From positions 16,947-80,946 of the forward strand of contig JBCFBK010000022.1 in assembly GCA_038562555.1 (NCBI GenBank): a stretch of DNA of 64,000 nucleotides, in the 5' to 3' direction. Under the pieces are notes generated by a model. That model was given only the letters and a program-made list of their open reading frames with translations, was not told the origin of the DNA and did not search any database. This DNA comes from JBCFBK01 sp038562555 (GTDB taxonomy: Bacteria > Bacteroidota > Bacteroidia > Bacteroidales > Prolixibacteraceae). Below, piece by piece: positions 38,101 to 45,207 of this stretch (its first letter is position 1; every line of letters begins with the position of its first letter). The position numbers and the translations under genes were made by a program.

Positions 38101-38568
38101 TCCTTCAATCACGACTGAAACTCCCGGAAGAGGACCTCCCCTTTCATCCGTGACCGCCCCGGCAACCTTCAGCTTCTGCTCAGTTTCAAGCCCGGAAGGC
38201 TGGGATCCGACTTTAGAAATCAGTATTTGGCGGTCAAAAATCTCATAGCTTACCCGTTCTCCTCTCAATGCTTCTCTCAGGATTTCATCAATGGATGCAT
38301 CTTTAAAATCTTTGTCCAGCCTCCGGTTCAGATCAAGATCATCTGCCCGGTAAAGAAAAACAAACCGGCTTTGGGATTCAATCTCCTGAAATAACTTCAG
38401 AAGTGTCAGATCCCTGGCATTTAAACTCAATTTGGTAGTCTGGGAATAAACGCTCCCCTGGGTAGAAAGTACCAAACAAAAAAGCATTACTAAAGTTAGT
38501 TTCACAATCCTTAACATTTTTTTGCACCATCTCCCGTACAGGGAGTGATGGTCCGTGTTTTTTTTCAT
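35173..38568 (-). CDS. SusC-like TonB-dependent receptor with STN domain (main module)
   Basis: 1131 residues. Signal peptide with cleavage near VLSTQGSVYSQ, STN domain (about 48-122), carboxypeptidase-like domain with AGAVTDERGGPLPGVSVVI (about 135-205), plug with ISVLKDASSSAVYGSRGANG, then the barrel, with C-terminal IGFGFNLGI. The EEVVAIGYGVQKKVNLTGA block marks the start of the plug. It transports oligosaccharides across the outer membrane with TonB energy and, through the STN domain, signals to the FecR/ECF pair encoded upstream. No alternative start is needed: ATG 38568. Confidence 0.95.
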   Translation of the reverse strand: MKKNTDHHSLYGRWCKKMLRIVKLTLVMLFCLVLSTQGSVYSQTTKLSLNARDLTLLKLFQEIESQSRFVFLYRADDLDLNRRLDKDFKDASIDEILREALRGERVSYEIFDRQILISKVGSQPSGLETEQKLKVAGAVTDERGGPLPGVSVVIEGSTKGTVTDANGSYVLVDVVPNATLVFSFVGMQSQKIAIAGKTVINVVMLEDAIGIEEVVAIGYGVQKKVNLTGAVGSVKVDEQLASRSIGNVSVALAGLVPGLAVNQNTGMAGKNSASLMIRGLGTVNSAAPLIVVDGMPDVDINRISPGDIESISVLKDASSSAVYGSRGANGVILVQTKSGSRLAGQTKIKFTGTYAFEEPIKTIDLMPDYARVTSAMLLAAEAGGNTSQYRWGAIEEWAAKSHLDPLRYPNTDWIDLTTRTGQLQNYNLSATGGNEKTTFYISGSIMDEEGMQFTNDFTRYGTRFNYTYKMRENIQVGAKFAGNWSKWNYALEDGWFDNNASGGLISAIAGITPYDPNTDKYGGSMMYGEDATIFNPYRQYKTSFNKQNRQDAFAGANIDWELFKGLKATVDYTLTYNNQLMKTYSMPHSEWNFQTGNEIRVLVGNNAGVTDTNGTSWRTLLNGRLNFERTFGKHAIGALFVYSEEYAFSRTLRGSRQTRIHPSLTEIDAALTEVQAAGGNSASWGLRSHIGRLNYGFQDKYLLEVSFRHDGSSKFYPGYQYGFFPSMSVGWRFTEENFLNSLNSWLSHGKFRFSYGGLGNNSGVGNFEQKETLATSNYTANGNVAMGLVNSKMINQNLSWEVTKVFNLGLDLGFLDSRLTAEIDYYNRCTTGMLRPDELSSLLSGAYNAPRKNIGTMRNQGIELNMNWHDRIEDFKYSVNLNGSYNTNKLKRWNSYLGRGNVFIDMPYQFVYPQVNLGGVIQNWQQIYDAPWQSAGSAPGDMLLEDLNGDGVVNGDDRKAMPKAQQIRPTANFGLNISASWKGFDFAAYWSASVGRKDYWTNHFNNVTLMAVTQSLTYTQYYDSWNYDNRDAMLPRLVYGARGNNKASSTYWLDDMSFIRLKNLQLGYSLPRKMTDRLKINDLRIYVTGENFWTITKYRGIDPEKALTGSGDENDIYPIPRTIGFGFNLGI

Positions 38569-38630
38569 AAATTTACTTCGTTAATTTATTAATAAAACCT
38601 TAACTGATCTGACAATCAGTTGGTAAAACC

Positions 38631-38664
38631 ATTAGCGGGAAATGTTGACGCATTTCCTGCTAAT
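38631..38664. terminator. Hairpin between fecR and susC (main module)
   Basis: A 14-bp stem (38631-38644 with 38651-38664) with one G-T position and a 6-nt loop, flanked by a T run on the plus side and GGTTTTACC on the minus side. A second, 7-bp stem lies at 38602-38621. It occupies the spacer between the FecR stop and the SusC start, mirroring the hairpin at 15206 in the other module, and probably separates regulator and transporter transcripts. Confidence 0.6.
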
Positions 38665-38667
38665 TTT

Positions 38668-39861
38668 TTATTCTATCACAAAATGTTTCCCGTTTATTGG
38701 TTTAAAATCCTTATCTGCAACCCGGCACAGATAATGCAGCACTTCATAGGTATCTTCTTTCAGATTTAATTTTCCGTCCAGCTTCACTGCTCCATCCGTC
38801 GGATTTTTCAACTCAATCCGAATATTGTAAAACCGTTCCAGTTTTTTCAGGATCCGGCTCAAATCTTCTTTCTCAAATTGTAAGATTCCGTCTTTCCACA
38901 ACACATACATTTCCGGCTTAACTTTTTCAATCGTTGACGAATCAGACACTTTGTTATAGGCGAAAAGCTCGTTGGGCTTCAATACAATATTCTTGTCAAA
39001 CCAGTTGTCCTTCGCCAATGTCACTTCAACGCTTCCTTCTGTCAGAACAGTCTGGCTAATTTCATCGCCGGGGTAAGCTGAAACATTGAAGCGGGTACCT
39101 AATACTTTGATCCTGTAACCGGAAGTCTTAACAATAAATGGTTGCTCCGGATTCTTCTCCACCTCAAAAAATGCTTCTCCAAATAAAATCACCTCCCTTT
39201 CTTTACCGCGGAACGCTGAGGGATAAATCAACCTGCTACCCGCATTTAACCATACGACAGACTGATCACTCAAAGTCACCCGGGCTCTTGTTCCGTAAGG
39301 AACCAAAATCTGATCCTGAAAAACCGCTTCGTCTTCACCCGTACTTTTTAAGGGAACAATACTATCCTTATTAATTACTATCTGATTTCTATCCGTATAA
39401 TCTACTTCAGATTCATTCCTGCGAAGATCGATCATGTTGCCGTCCGCCAACACCAAAACCGGATTTTTTGCCATATCGGGAATTTCCAGATACTGTTCTT
39501 CGCTGAAGACAAATTTTCTCTCCTGACTTAAATAGACGATTGTTCCTCCCAGACAGAAGAAAAGAATAGCGAATGCTGCATACCTCAAAAAAACCTTACT
39601 AAACCAGTCAACAGCCGGGGTTCTATGCCGGTGCTGCATTTTTTCAATAATTTTCAATGCCAGGCGACCTTTTTGTTCTTCTGACAGTTTTTGATTGGAA
39701 ATCCGGATGCTTCCCAATTCTTTTTTAAGAGAACTGATTACCAATCGCTCCTCGGGATGTTTCTTCAGATAGTAGTTCCAGTATTCACTCAAATTATCAT
39801 CCGGCTCATAAACCCACTTGATAAATAAGGAATTATCAATATACTTTGCAATTTCCCGCAT
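38668..39861 (-). CDS. FecR-family anti-sigma factor (main module)
   Basis: 397 residues from ATG 39861. Cytoplasmic N-terminal sigma-binding domain to about residue 88, transmembrane helix (YAAFAILFFCLGGTIVYLS), then a periplasmic FecR domain with VPYGTRARVTLSDQSVVWLN and VILFGEAFFEVEKNPEQPF, and a C-terminal DUF4974 domain with KKLERFYNIRIELK. A linker of about 50 residues between membrane and FecR domain makes it longer than its counterpart at 15280. It receives the signal from the STN domain of the SusC encoded downstream. Confidence 0.93.
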   Translation of the reverse strand: MREIAKYIDNSLFIKWVYEPDDNLSEYWNYYLKKHPEERLVISSLKKELGSIRISNQKLSEEQKGRLALKIIEKMQHRHRTPAVDWFSKVFLRYAAFAILFFCLGGTIVYLSQERKFVFSEEQYLEIPDMAKNPVLVLADGNMIDLRRNESEVDYTDRNQIVINKDSIVPLKSTGEDEAVFQDQILVPYGTRARVTLSDQSVVWLNAGSRLIYPSAFRGKEREVILFGEAFFEVEKNPEQPFIVKTSGYRIKVLGTRFNVSAYPGDEISQTVLTEGSVEVTLAKDNWFDKNIVLKPNELFAYNKVSDSSTIEKVKPEMYVLWKDGILQFEKEDLSRILKKLERFYNIRIELKNPTDGAVKLDGKLNLKEDTYEVLHYLCRVADKDFKPINGKHFVIE

Positions 39862-39979
39862 TAATCTATTTATTGATTCACCTATATAGTAGGAGATTTT
39901 TAAAAAGGTGGACAGGGAAAAAATAATATCTTTAAGTGAAGACGAAAAAAACCAGGATAGGCGGCTCCCGGCATATTAG

Positions 39980-40591
39980 TTATCGAATTTTTTTCGAGAA
40001 AAGGAAGAACAATTCAAGCGATATCCCATTAAGGATCTCCCGGAATGAAAAAATTGTCCGGTAAACAAGCTTTTTCACAGAAGAGGCCTTAATTCCGACG
40101 ATATCGGCAATTTCAGCATAACTCAAACCACTGTGAAATTTCAAAAATAAAACTTCTCTTTTTTGTGAATCCAGTTGACCAATCAAAGCTTCAACCAACT
40201 CAAGCTTTTTTTCCCTCAATTCCGTTTCAACGGTCTCGTCAATCACAACGGAGAAATCAAAATTATACGGTCCACCATTGTCCGGAGTCACGTAAAACCT
40301 CTCCAATTTGATCTTTCCAAGCAAAATCCGTTTAAAAGCTTTCAATAAGTAATATCTGATGAAATGAGGTGTCGTGATGTGATCACGATGCGATAACAAA
40401 TAAAGAAAGAGATCCTGGATTGCATCTTCCACCAGCTCAGTGTTCACCGTAACTTTTGTTCCATAGCTAAACAAGAAATCGACATGCTCGTTGTAAATAA
40501 GTTCAAAAGCTTCCTTGTCACCCGATTTAAATTTATTCCAAATCTCCTCCCATCCGGCAACCGAAATTATTTTCTTTTGGTGATTATCCAC
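39980..40591 (-). CDS. ECF RNA polymerase sigma factor (main module)
   Basis: 203 residues with region 2 (FELIYNEHVDFLFSYGTKV to about AFKRIL) and region 4 (IGQLDSQKREVLFLKFHSGL, then YAEIADIVGIKASSVKKLVY). The start codon is GTG at 40591: a TAA stands immediately before it in frame, and no in-frame ATG occurs in the first 100 codons. The FecR gene follows after 118 bp. Expected to transcribe the SusC operon after FecR is triggered. Unlike the second module I see no clear housekeeping promoter in front. Confidence 0.93.
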   Translation of the reverse strand: MDNHQKKIISVAGWEEIWNKFKSGDKEAFELIYNEHVDFLFSYGTKVTVNTELVEDAIQDLFLYLLSHRDHITTPHFIRYYLLKAFKRILLGKIKLERFYVTPDNGGPYNFDFSVVIDETVETELREKKLELVEALIGQLDSQKREVLFLKFHSGLSYAEIADIVGIKASSVKKLVYRTIFSFREILNGISLELFFLFSKKIR

Positions 40592-40657
40592 TTAGCCGCT
40601 GTTTTTTGACATAAAGAAAAACTAAAACCTGATCTTTTCCAAACCGTGCAAAAGGTG

Positions 40658-40681
40658 TTACCGACCAAAGGCTGTCGGTTA
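40658..40681 (-). terminator. Hairpin after the aldo/keto reductase gene
   Basis: A stem of six perfect pairs (40660-40665 with 40674-40679), extended by one imperfect pair, starts about 10 nt after the stop codon. On the minus strand it is followed within a few bases by ACACCTTTTG. A moderate terminator separating the reductase from the ECF sigma gene. Confidence 0.5.
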
Positions 40682-40690
40682 TTGTCGTCA

Positions 40691-41659
40691 TCATTCATCT
40701 TTTGAAACATCACCCACACGCGAAAAATCCTGATTCAACCTTACCATTTGCTGTGCTGATAACCGAACGTGCAGGGCCTGCAGGTTTTCCTTCAGTTGTT
40801 CCACCGAGCTGCCAGCAACAACCGGGATAACCCCAGGTGAACTTTGCATCATCCATGCCAGTACAATCGCATTGGGCGATACATTCGATTCATGGGCTAC
40901 TTCTTTCAGTACTTTCATCCGGTATTCATTGACTGGACTTTGATACTGAACCGGCACCGGCCGGTCATCCCGGGAGTAAACGCCTCCAAGTAAAGGAGAA
41001 TAAGCCATTATTCCCAAATTCTCTTTCATACAAAAATCGTGGATCTCAGGTGTCAGTAAAAGCTGAGTACCGAAATCTGCACCCGGTACCGGCTTGAGAT
41101 ACGTATGTCTTTGCTGGATGCAGGCAAAACCTTCCCAACCCTTCAGGCTGGCTGCGACATTGGCTTCAGAAAGCTGCCATGCGTAGAAATTACTTGCGCC
41201 GGCGAAACGAATCTTTCCTGCCCTCCTGAGCACAAAAAAGGCTTCCATAGATTCTTCCAAAGGGGTAGCAGGATCGTGAGCATGCGCAAAATACAGATCG
41301 ATCGTTTCAACCTCCAGCCGTTTCAGGCTCCTTTCGCATTCTGAAATGATAAGATCTTTTTTCAGTGAACGCGGAATATTCCCATAGGGAAACCCGACTT
41401 TCGAAGAAATGAACATTTTTTGCCTGTTGCCCCTTTGTTTCATCCACTTTCCAATCAGTTTTTCGCTTTCACCGCCCTGAAATCCAGGTACCCAACTGGC
41501 ATATTTATTGGCTGAGTCTAAAAACGAACCGCCAAATTCAAGGTATTGATCAAGTAACTCACAGGAGACCTTTTCGTCTGTCTTTGAGCCAAAAAACATG
41601 GTCCCCAAACCCATGCAGCTAATGAGTTCACCGGTATGCCCCAATTCAATTTTTTCCAT
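40691..41659 (-). CDS. Aldo/keto reductase
   Basis: 322 residues, no signal peptide, cytoplasmic TIM-barrel NADPH-dependent reductase. The catalytic tetrad is visible: Asp in GSFLDSANKYA, Tyr in the same block, Lys in FISSKVGFPYG, and His in DLYFAHAHDP. NADPH-binding end: IPVVAGSSVEQLKENL. It is the first gene upstream of the polysaccharide module on the same strand and 70 bp downstream of the DUF4350-like gene. A role in reducing a released sugar or sugar acid, such as a rhamnose- or uronate-derived aldehyde, is plausible but not shown by sequence. Confidence 0.9.
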   Translation of the reverse strand: MEKIELGHTGELISCMGLGTMFFGSKTDEKVSCELLDQYLEFGGSFLDSANKYASWVPGFQGGESEKLIGKWMKQRGNRQKMFISSKVGFPYGNIPRSLKKDLIISECERSLKRLEVETIDLYFAHAHDPATPLEESMEAFFVLRRAGKIRFAGASNFYAWQLSEANVAASLKGWEGFACIQQRHTYLKPVPGADFGTQLLLTPEIHDFCMKENLGIMAYSPLLGGVYSRDDRPVPVQYQSPVNEYRMKVLKEVAHESNVSPNAIVLAWMMQSSPGVIPVVAGSSVEQLKENLQALHVRLSAQQMVRLNQDFSRVGDVSKDE

Positions 41660-41729
41660 TCCAGCTATTTAAATATAAATCCCGCCCACGGCGATAATCC
41701 GCAAACCATTGCTAAAGACCCGGACAGAA

Positions 41730-42521
41730 TCAGTTTTTCATCCCCCCTGTCAGCAACAGGCGTACCAGGTTTTTGGCGGCCTGCATATTTTCAAAATCTT
41801 CAGGAAGCCGGCTGTGACCGATGTATTCGTTGTAAATCCAGGGATCGCCCACTGCCAGCACATAGCCTTTCCCGTACCTGGCTTCAGCCATCAGGTTTTT
41901 ACCGTTTTCGGCGAGAACGGGTTTTGCTTTTCCGGAACAACTGATGGAGGAGACTTCCTTCATATAGATCTTTTTCAATCCGTCGAATAAAGGGTGAGCC
42001 GGGAAAGCGACACTGGCGCCCATCTCGTATTTTTTCCCTTCAACCGGGTGAAGCAATTCCTTATTGAAGCGCATTCCGAACTTTCCGGCAAGCAGGTTGA
42101 AATAATCGAACTCCGCATTATTCTTGTCGTTGCTCATCATCAGCAGCACCCCTCCTTTTTTTACCCATCTGGCAATCGTAGCCGCGGCTTCAGCGTTCAT
42201 ATAATTTGGTGTTTTCGTTTCGGCAGGCGTGTCGGGATCAACAATAATATATACAGCGGCAGCTTTCAGGTTTAATGCGTCAGGTTCCGCATCGAGCATG
42301 GCAATCTCCGCACCCTGCTCCCGGAAGAGCTCTCCGAATTGGGAGAACCCGCTGTCGGCCTGGTCATCCCAGGTATAATGAAACGGTTTTCCGGTTTTCG
42401 GACTGACTTCCTGGTTATAAAAGTGGTCGAGCAATACGTTCTTTTGTGCGTTGACTGTATATGACAAACAAAGCGCAACAACCAATAAGCCTGTACTTTT
42501 TGCAAATTCTTTCCTGTTCAT
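41730..42521 (-). CDS. Secreted DUF4350/ThuA-like protein
   Basis: 263 residues with a signal peptide (cleavage near SYTVNAQ). The fold blocks AEIAMLDAEPDALNLKAAAV, YIIVDPDTPAETKTPNYM and WVKKGGVLLMMSNDKNNAEF resemble the class I glutamine-amidotransferase-like DUF4350 domain. In Bacteroidota that domain occurs alone or fused to GH105 enzymes in pectin and rhamnogalacturonan loci. The C-terminus has YGKGYVLAVGDPWIYNEYI. No catalytic Cys is evident at a nucleophile elbow, so a binding or accessory role is as likely as an enzymatic one. A decayed copy of its C-terminal third lies at 3389-3710. Confidence 0.7.
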   Translation of the reverse strand: MNRKEFAKSTGLLVVALCLSYTVNAQKNVLLDHFYNQEVSPKTGKPFHYTWDDQADSGFSQFGELFREQGAEIAMLDAEPDALNLKAAAVYIIVDPDTPAETKTPNYMNAEAAATIARWVKKGGVLLMMSNDKNNAEFDYFNLLAGKFGMRFNKELLHPVEGKKYEMGASVAFPAHPLFDGLKKIYMKEVSSISCSGKAKPVLAENGKNLMAEARYGKGYVLAVGDPWIYNEYIGHSRLPEDFENMQAAKNLVRLLLTGGMKN

Positions 42522-42881
42522 GTTGATCTAATTGGTATAGGAGAAGACTCCCGGATTTCAAAGACACCGGCTGCACCAGCGTATTGAGCAATCGGTTGCA
42601 CAAGTTTAAGGTAAAAAATAGAAAGATGCAACAAATTTGGCGGCTGTGGAAAAAATTCACGAATTTCATTTGTATGCCTGTCGAAGATATCGCCGGCTGA
42701 CAAAAATCTTACCCACCACTCCTCTCCCTTTCAGTAAATTAGATTTGCCTCTGGTTATTTTCGGTCTGTTTAGGTACAAATGTTGCGGAAGCCTTAATAG
42801 AAAACTGAAGTGTTAGACAGGTGAGCATTGCCCGTCTTTTAATCGCGAAGCGTTATTGATAAATCTTAATTTCCATTCATT
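42522..42881. other. 360-bp divergent intergenic region
   Basis: Separates the minus-strand DUF4350-like gene from the plus-strand baeRF-like gene, so it must hold both promoters. A weak minus-strand -7 candidate (TGTCTTTG, 42559-42566) lies in front of the DUF4350-like gene. I see no coding frame with a credible start, no repeat and no strong hairpin. This is the border between the polysaccharide region and the ordinary chromosomal genes. Confidence 0.5.
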
Positions 42882-44021
42882 ATGGCATCATTTGATAAAG
42901 AGAAATTTCAGGAACTGGCAAGCGAAAGAAGCAACTACTGCACGTCGATTTATATCTCCACCCAGCGTGTCGGAGAGAACAGGGAAAGCATTCTCGCGTT
43001 AAAAAACCAGTTATCCCGGATCAGCAATCAGTTACTGGAACTGGGGATGAGTACAGGCGAAACCGAGAGATACCTGGAGCCAATGCGTGAGCTGACAGGA
43101 AGTACGGGGATGTGGCGTTTCCTATCTGACAGCTTGTGTATATTCAGAAGCCCGGATAAATTTTTTTACACGACGCTCCCCTTCGAAGTTGACGAACTGG
43201 GATTGGTTTCAAACCGGTTTCATCTTTTACCTTTACTGAGTGTCTTTAATAACAACCACCGGTTTCTGATCCTGAGGCTTAGCCTGAACGGGAACAGTCT
43301 GTACAAAGCTACGACTGAAGATATTTCAGAAATACTGGTCGGTGATTTTTTCCCCGAAAACATGCAGGATTCGGTAGGCGTCGACAACGAAAAATCGTCG
43401 CTGCAATTCAGGGGCGGACAAACCGGAGACGGCCTCGGCCTTTACGCCGGCATCGGGCCGGGAAAGGACCTGAAAGAACGTGAGATCAGAAAATACCTCC
43501 AGGATATCGACAATGGTCTGACAAAAGTTCTTGATGATTTCTCCCTGCCCCTGGTTGTTGTTTCGGTAGAACATCTGTTCTCCGTTTTCAAAAGCACAAC
43601 CAGCTACAAGAACGTTTATCCGCATTGCATCGCAGGGAATTACGATCATGTGAAAGACCATGTCCTTCACGAGAAGGCACTGGAACTGCTAAAACCTTAT
43701 TTTGAGCAGGTTAAGAATGAAGGGAAGGAAAAGTTTCGGGACTCGCCGGGCAAAGTCACATCGAACGTAAATGAGGTGATCAGAGCCGCATATGAAGGAA
43801 AAGTCGATACCTTGTTCATCGGAAAAGGGGCACATGTCTGGGGAAATTTCGATCCGGGCACAGGCGTGCTTCGCCGGCATGAAGACAAAAAGCTGTTGGA
43901 CAATTGTCTCCTCGACCTGGCTGCTCAGGCCACTTTTCTGAAAGGTGGGAAGGTATTCGTCGAAAAGCCGGAATATCTACCGGAGAACATAACTCCGGTA
44001 AATGCGATCCTGCGGTATTGA
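42882..44021 (+). CDS. baeRF-like protein (bacterial archaeo-eukaryotic release factor family)
   Basis: 379 residues, no signal peptide. Layout as in the baeRF3/baeRF7-type proteins: an N-terminal domain to about 120 with TSIYISTQRVGENRESI, a middle RNase-H-like domain with LPLVVVSVEHLFSVFKSTT, and a C-terminal L7Ae-like domain with NEVIRAAYEGKVDTLFIGKG. Such proteins are predicted to act on stalled ribosomes or in stress, but experimental function is scarce. The gene stands alone and converges with the ureohydrolase-like gene 23 bp away. Assignment rests on overall pattern. Confidence 0.6.
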   Translation: MASFDKEKFQELASERSNYCTSIYISTQRVGENRESILALKNQLSRISNQLLELGMSTGETERYLEPMRELTGSTGMWRFLSDSLCIFRSPDKFFYTTLPFEVDELGLVSNRFHLLPLLSVFNNNHRFLILRLSLNGNSLYKATTEDISEILVGDFFPENMQDSVGVDNEKSSLQFRGGQTGDGLGLYAGIGPGKDLKEREIRKYLQDIDNGLTKVLDDFSLPLVVVSVEHLFSVFKSTTSYKNVYPHCIAGNYDHVKDHVLHEKALELLKPYFEQVKNEGKEKFRDSPGKVTSNVNEVIRAAYEGKVDTLFIGKGAHVWGNFDPGTGVLRRHEDKKLLDNCLLDLAAQATFLKGGKVFVEKPEYLPENITPVNAILRY

Positions 44022-44044
44022 TCCCTTCCGGGGTCTGCCAGTAT

Positions 44045-45199
44045 TTACCTGGTTCTCCGGCTTAGCTTGCGGACGTTGCGCCACCAGCGGTCGGGGACTT
44101 CATAGCGGGCGGCCATATCATAATCTTCCTGCGTGCAGGGGACCATCAGATCGGTATCATTGTGTTCATTGAAGATCTTCATCCACCAACGACCGGTTCT
44201 GCGGCTTTGATAAAAATGCAGCTCCATATCAACGTCATCCAGATCGACGATGAACTCCTTGAACTCGCTATTGCCCTCAACGGGATCCTCAACAATCCTG
44301 CAAAAGAATCCTTCAATAAAATGCCATACGATCTGCGCCATCAGCTTACTGCTCAGATCACCGGAATCCAGTCGCGGTATCAGGTTAAAAAAACCGCCGA
44401 TCTTCACGTGATCGCCAATACCGGCATAATGCGCCACCTGGCAGGCTTCTTCTGCATAAAAACCGTTCGGTGAAACAAAGTATTGTGCCGGAGCTTCCAA
44501 CTGTCTCACAGCATTCAGGTCAAAACTCACAATATCAGCCGAGCGCATATAAGGCTCAATAATTCCCATGTTGTAACGCAACTGGCCCAGACGTTTAGTT
44601 TCGGTATCCAGATCCGATGCGTGCTGCAGCTCCAGACTGTCGACAAAATAATTCTGGTAACCCAACGTCGCGTGTGAATAAAGGGTTGACGGCCTTTTGA
44701 ATACGAAATTGAGATAGTTTTCCGAATCTATAGCCTTGTCGCCTTTGCGGAAATCCAGCATCGGATCGATGTTTACGAGGCTGAAGAGCCGGTCTTCAAA
44801 AGCTTTGGTGATGCCAAAGGTCAGATCCTGACTTCCACCCAACACTACCACGGTGATCCCCATGTCGATCAGTTCACGACAAACATCTCTTAATGCAAAG
44901 TAGGTATCGTTGGGCGTACTGCCACAATTGATGTTACCCAGATCGAGTATTTTAAAGCGCGGAGCGATCCGGTTCAGACTATACAGGTATTCCCTGATTT
45001 TGTCGGGCGACTCGCAACTGCCAGGTACAACGGAATTGCGGTCCTCTTCCACACCGATGATCACAATACGGGCTTTATTCAGCGGAAGCTTCTCCCTGTT
45101 TTTTTCAAGCAGCGGTCCCAGTGTAAATTTCTTCTGCGTCCAGGGGGCTAATTTAAAACGCGAAAAATCGACAGGTTTCAGATAAAGGTCCAGTTCCAT
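44045..45199 (-). CDS. Ureohydrolase-fold protein (formimidoylglutamase-like) lacking metal ligands
   Basis: 384 residues with the arginase/formimidoylglutamase fold, but the manganese ligands are replaced. The GGDHS block reads GGSQDL (121-126), the DAHxD block reads NIDPMLDF (143-150), and the SxDxDxxDP block reads SFDLNAVR (225-232). It therefore probably does not hydrolyse amidino compounds. Annotation pipelines commonly call this Bacteroidota family formimidoylglutamase. It starts 8 bp after the topA stop on the same strand, so it is cotranscribed with topA. From memory, topA and this protein precede gldKLMN in several Bacteroidota; here the next gene is a convergent baeRF-like one. A C-terminal extension of about 60 residues carries several Trp/Arg (DRWWRNVRKL). 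Confidence 0.75.
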   Translation of the reverse strand: MELDLYLKPVDFSRFKLAPWTQKKFTLGPLLEKNREKLPLNKARIVIIGVEEDRNSVVPGSCESPDKIREYLYSLNRIAPRFKILDLGNINCGSTPNDTYFALRDVCRELIDMGITVVVLGGSQDLTFGITKAFEDRLFSLVNIDPMLDFRKGDKAIDSENYLNFVFKRPSTLYSHATLGYQNYFVDSLELQHASDLDTETKRLGQLRYNMGIIEPYMRSADIVSFDLNAVRQLEAPAQYFVSPNGFYAEEACQVAHYAGIGDHVKIGGFFNLIPRLDSGDLSSKLMAQIVWHFIEGFFCRIVEDPVEGNSEFKEFIVDLDDVDMELHFYQSRRTGRWWMKIFNEHNDTDLMVPCTQEDYDMAARYEVPDRWWRNVRKLSRRTR

Positions 45200-45207
45200 T
45201 TACACGT

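Noticed and set aside
44045..45199. Functional formimidoylglutamase/arginase
   Set aside because: The manganese-binding His and Asp residues are replaced in all three blocks.
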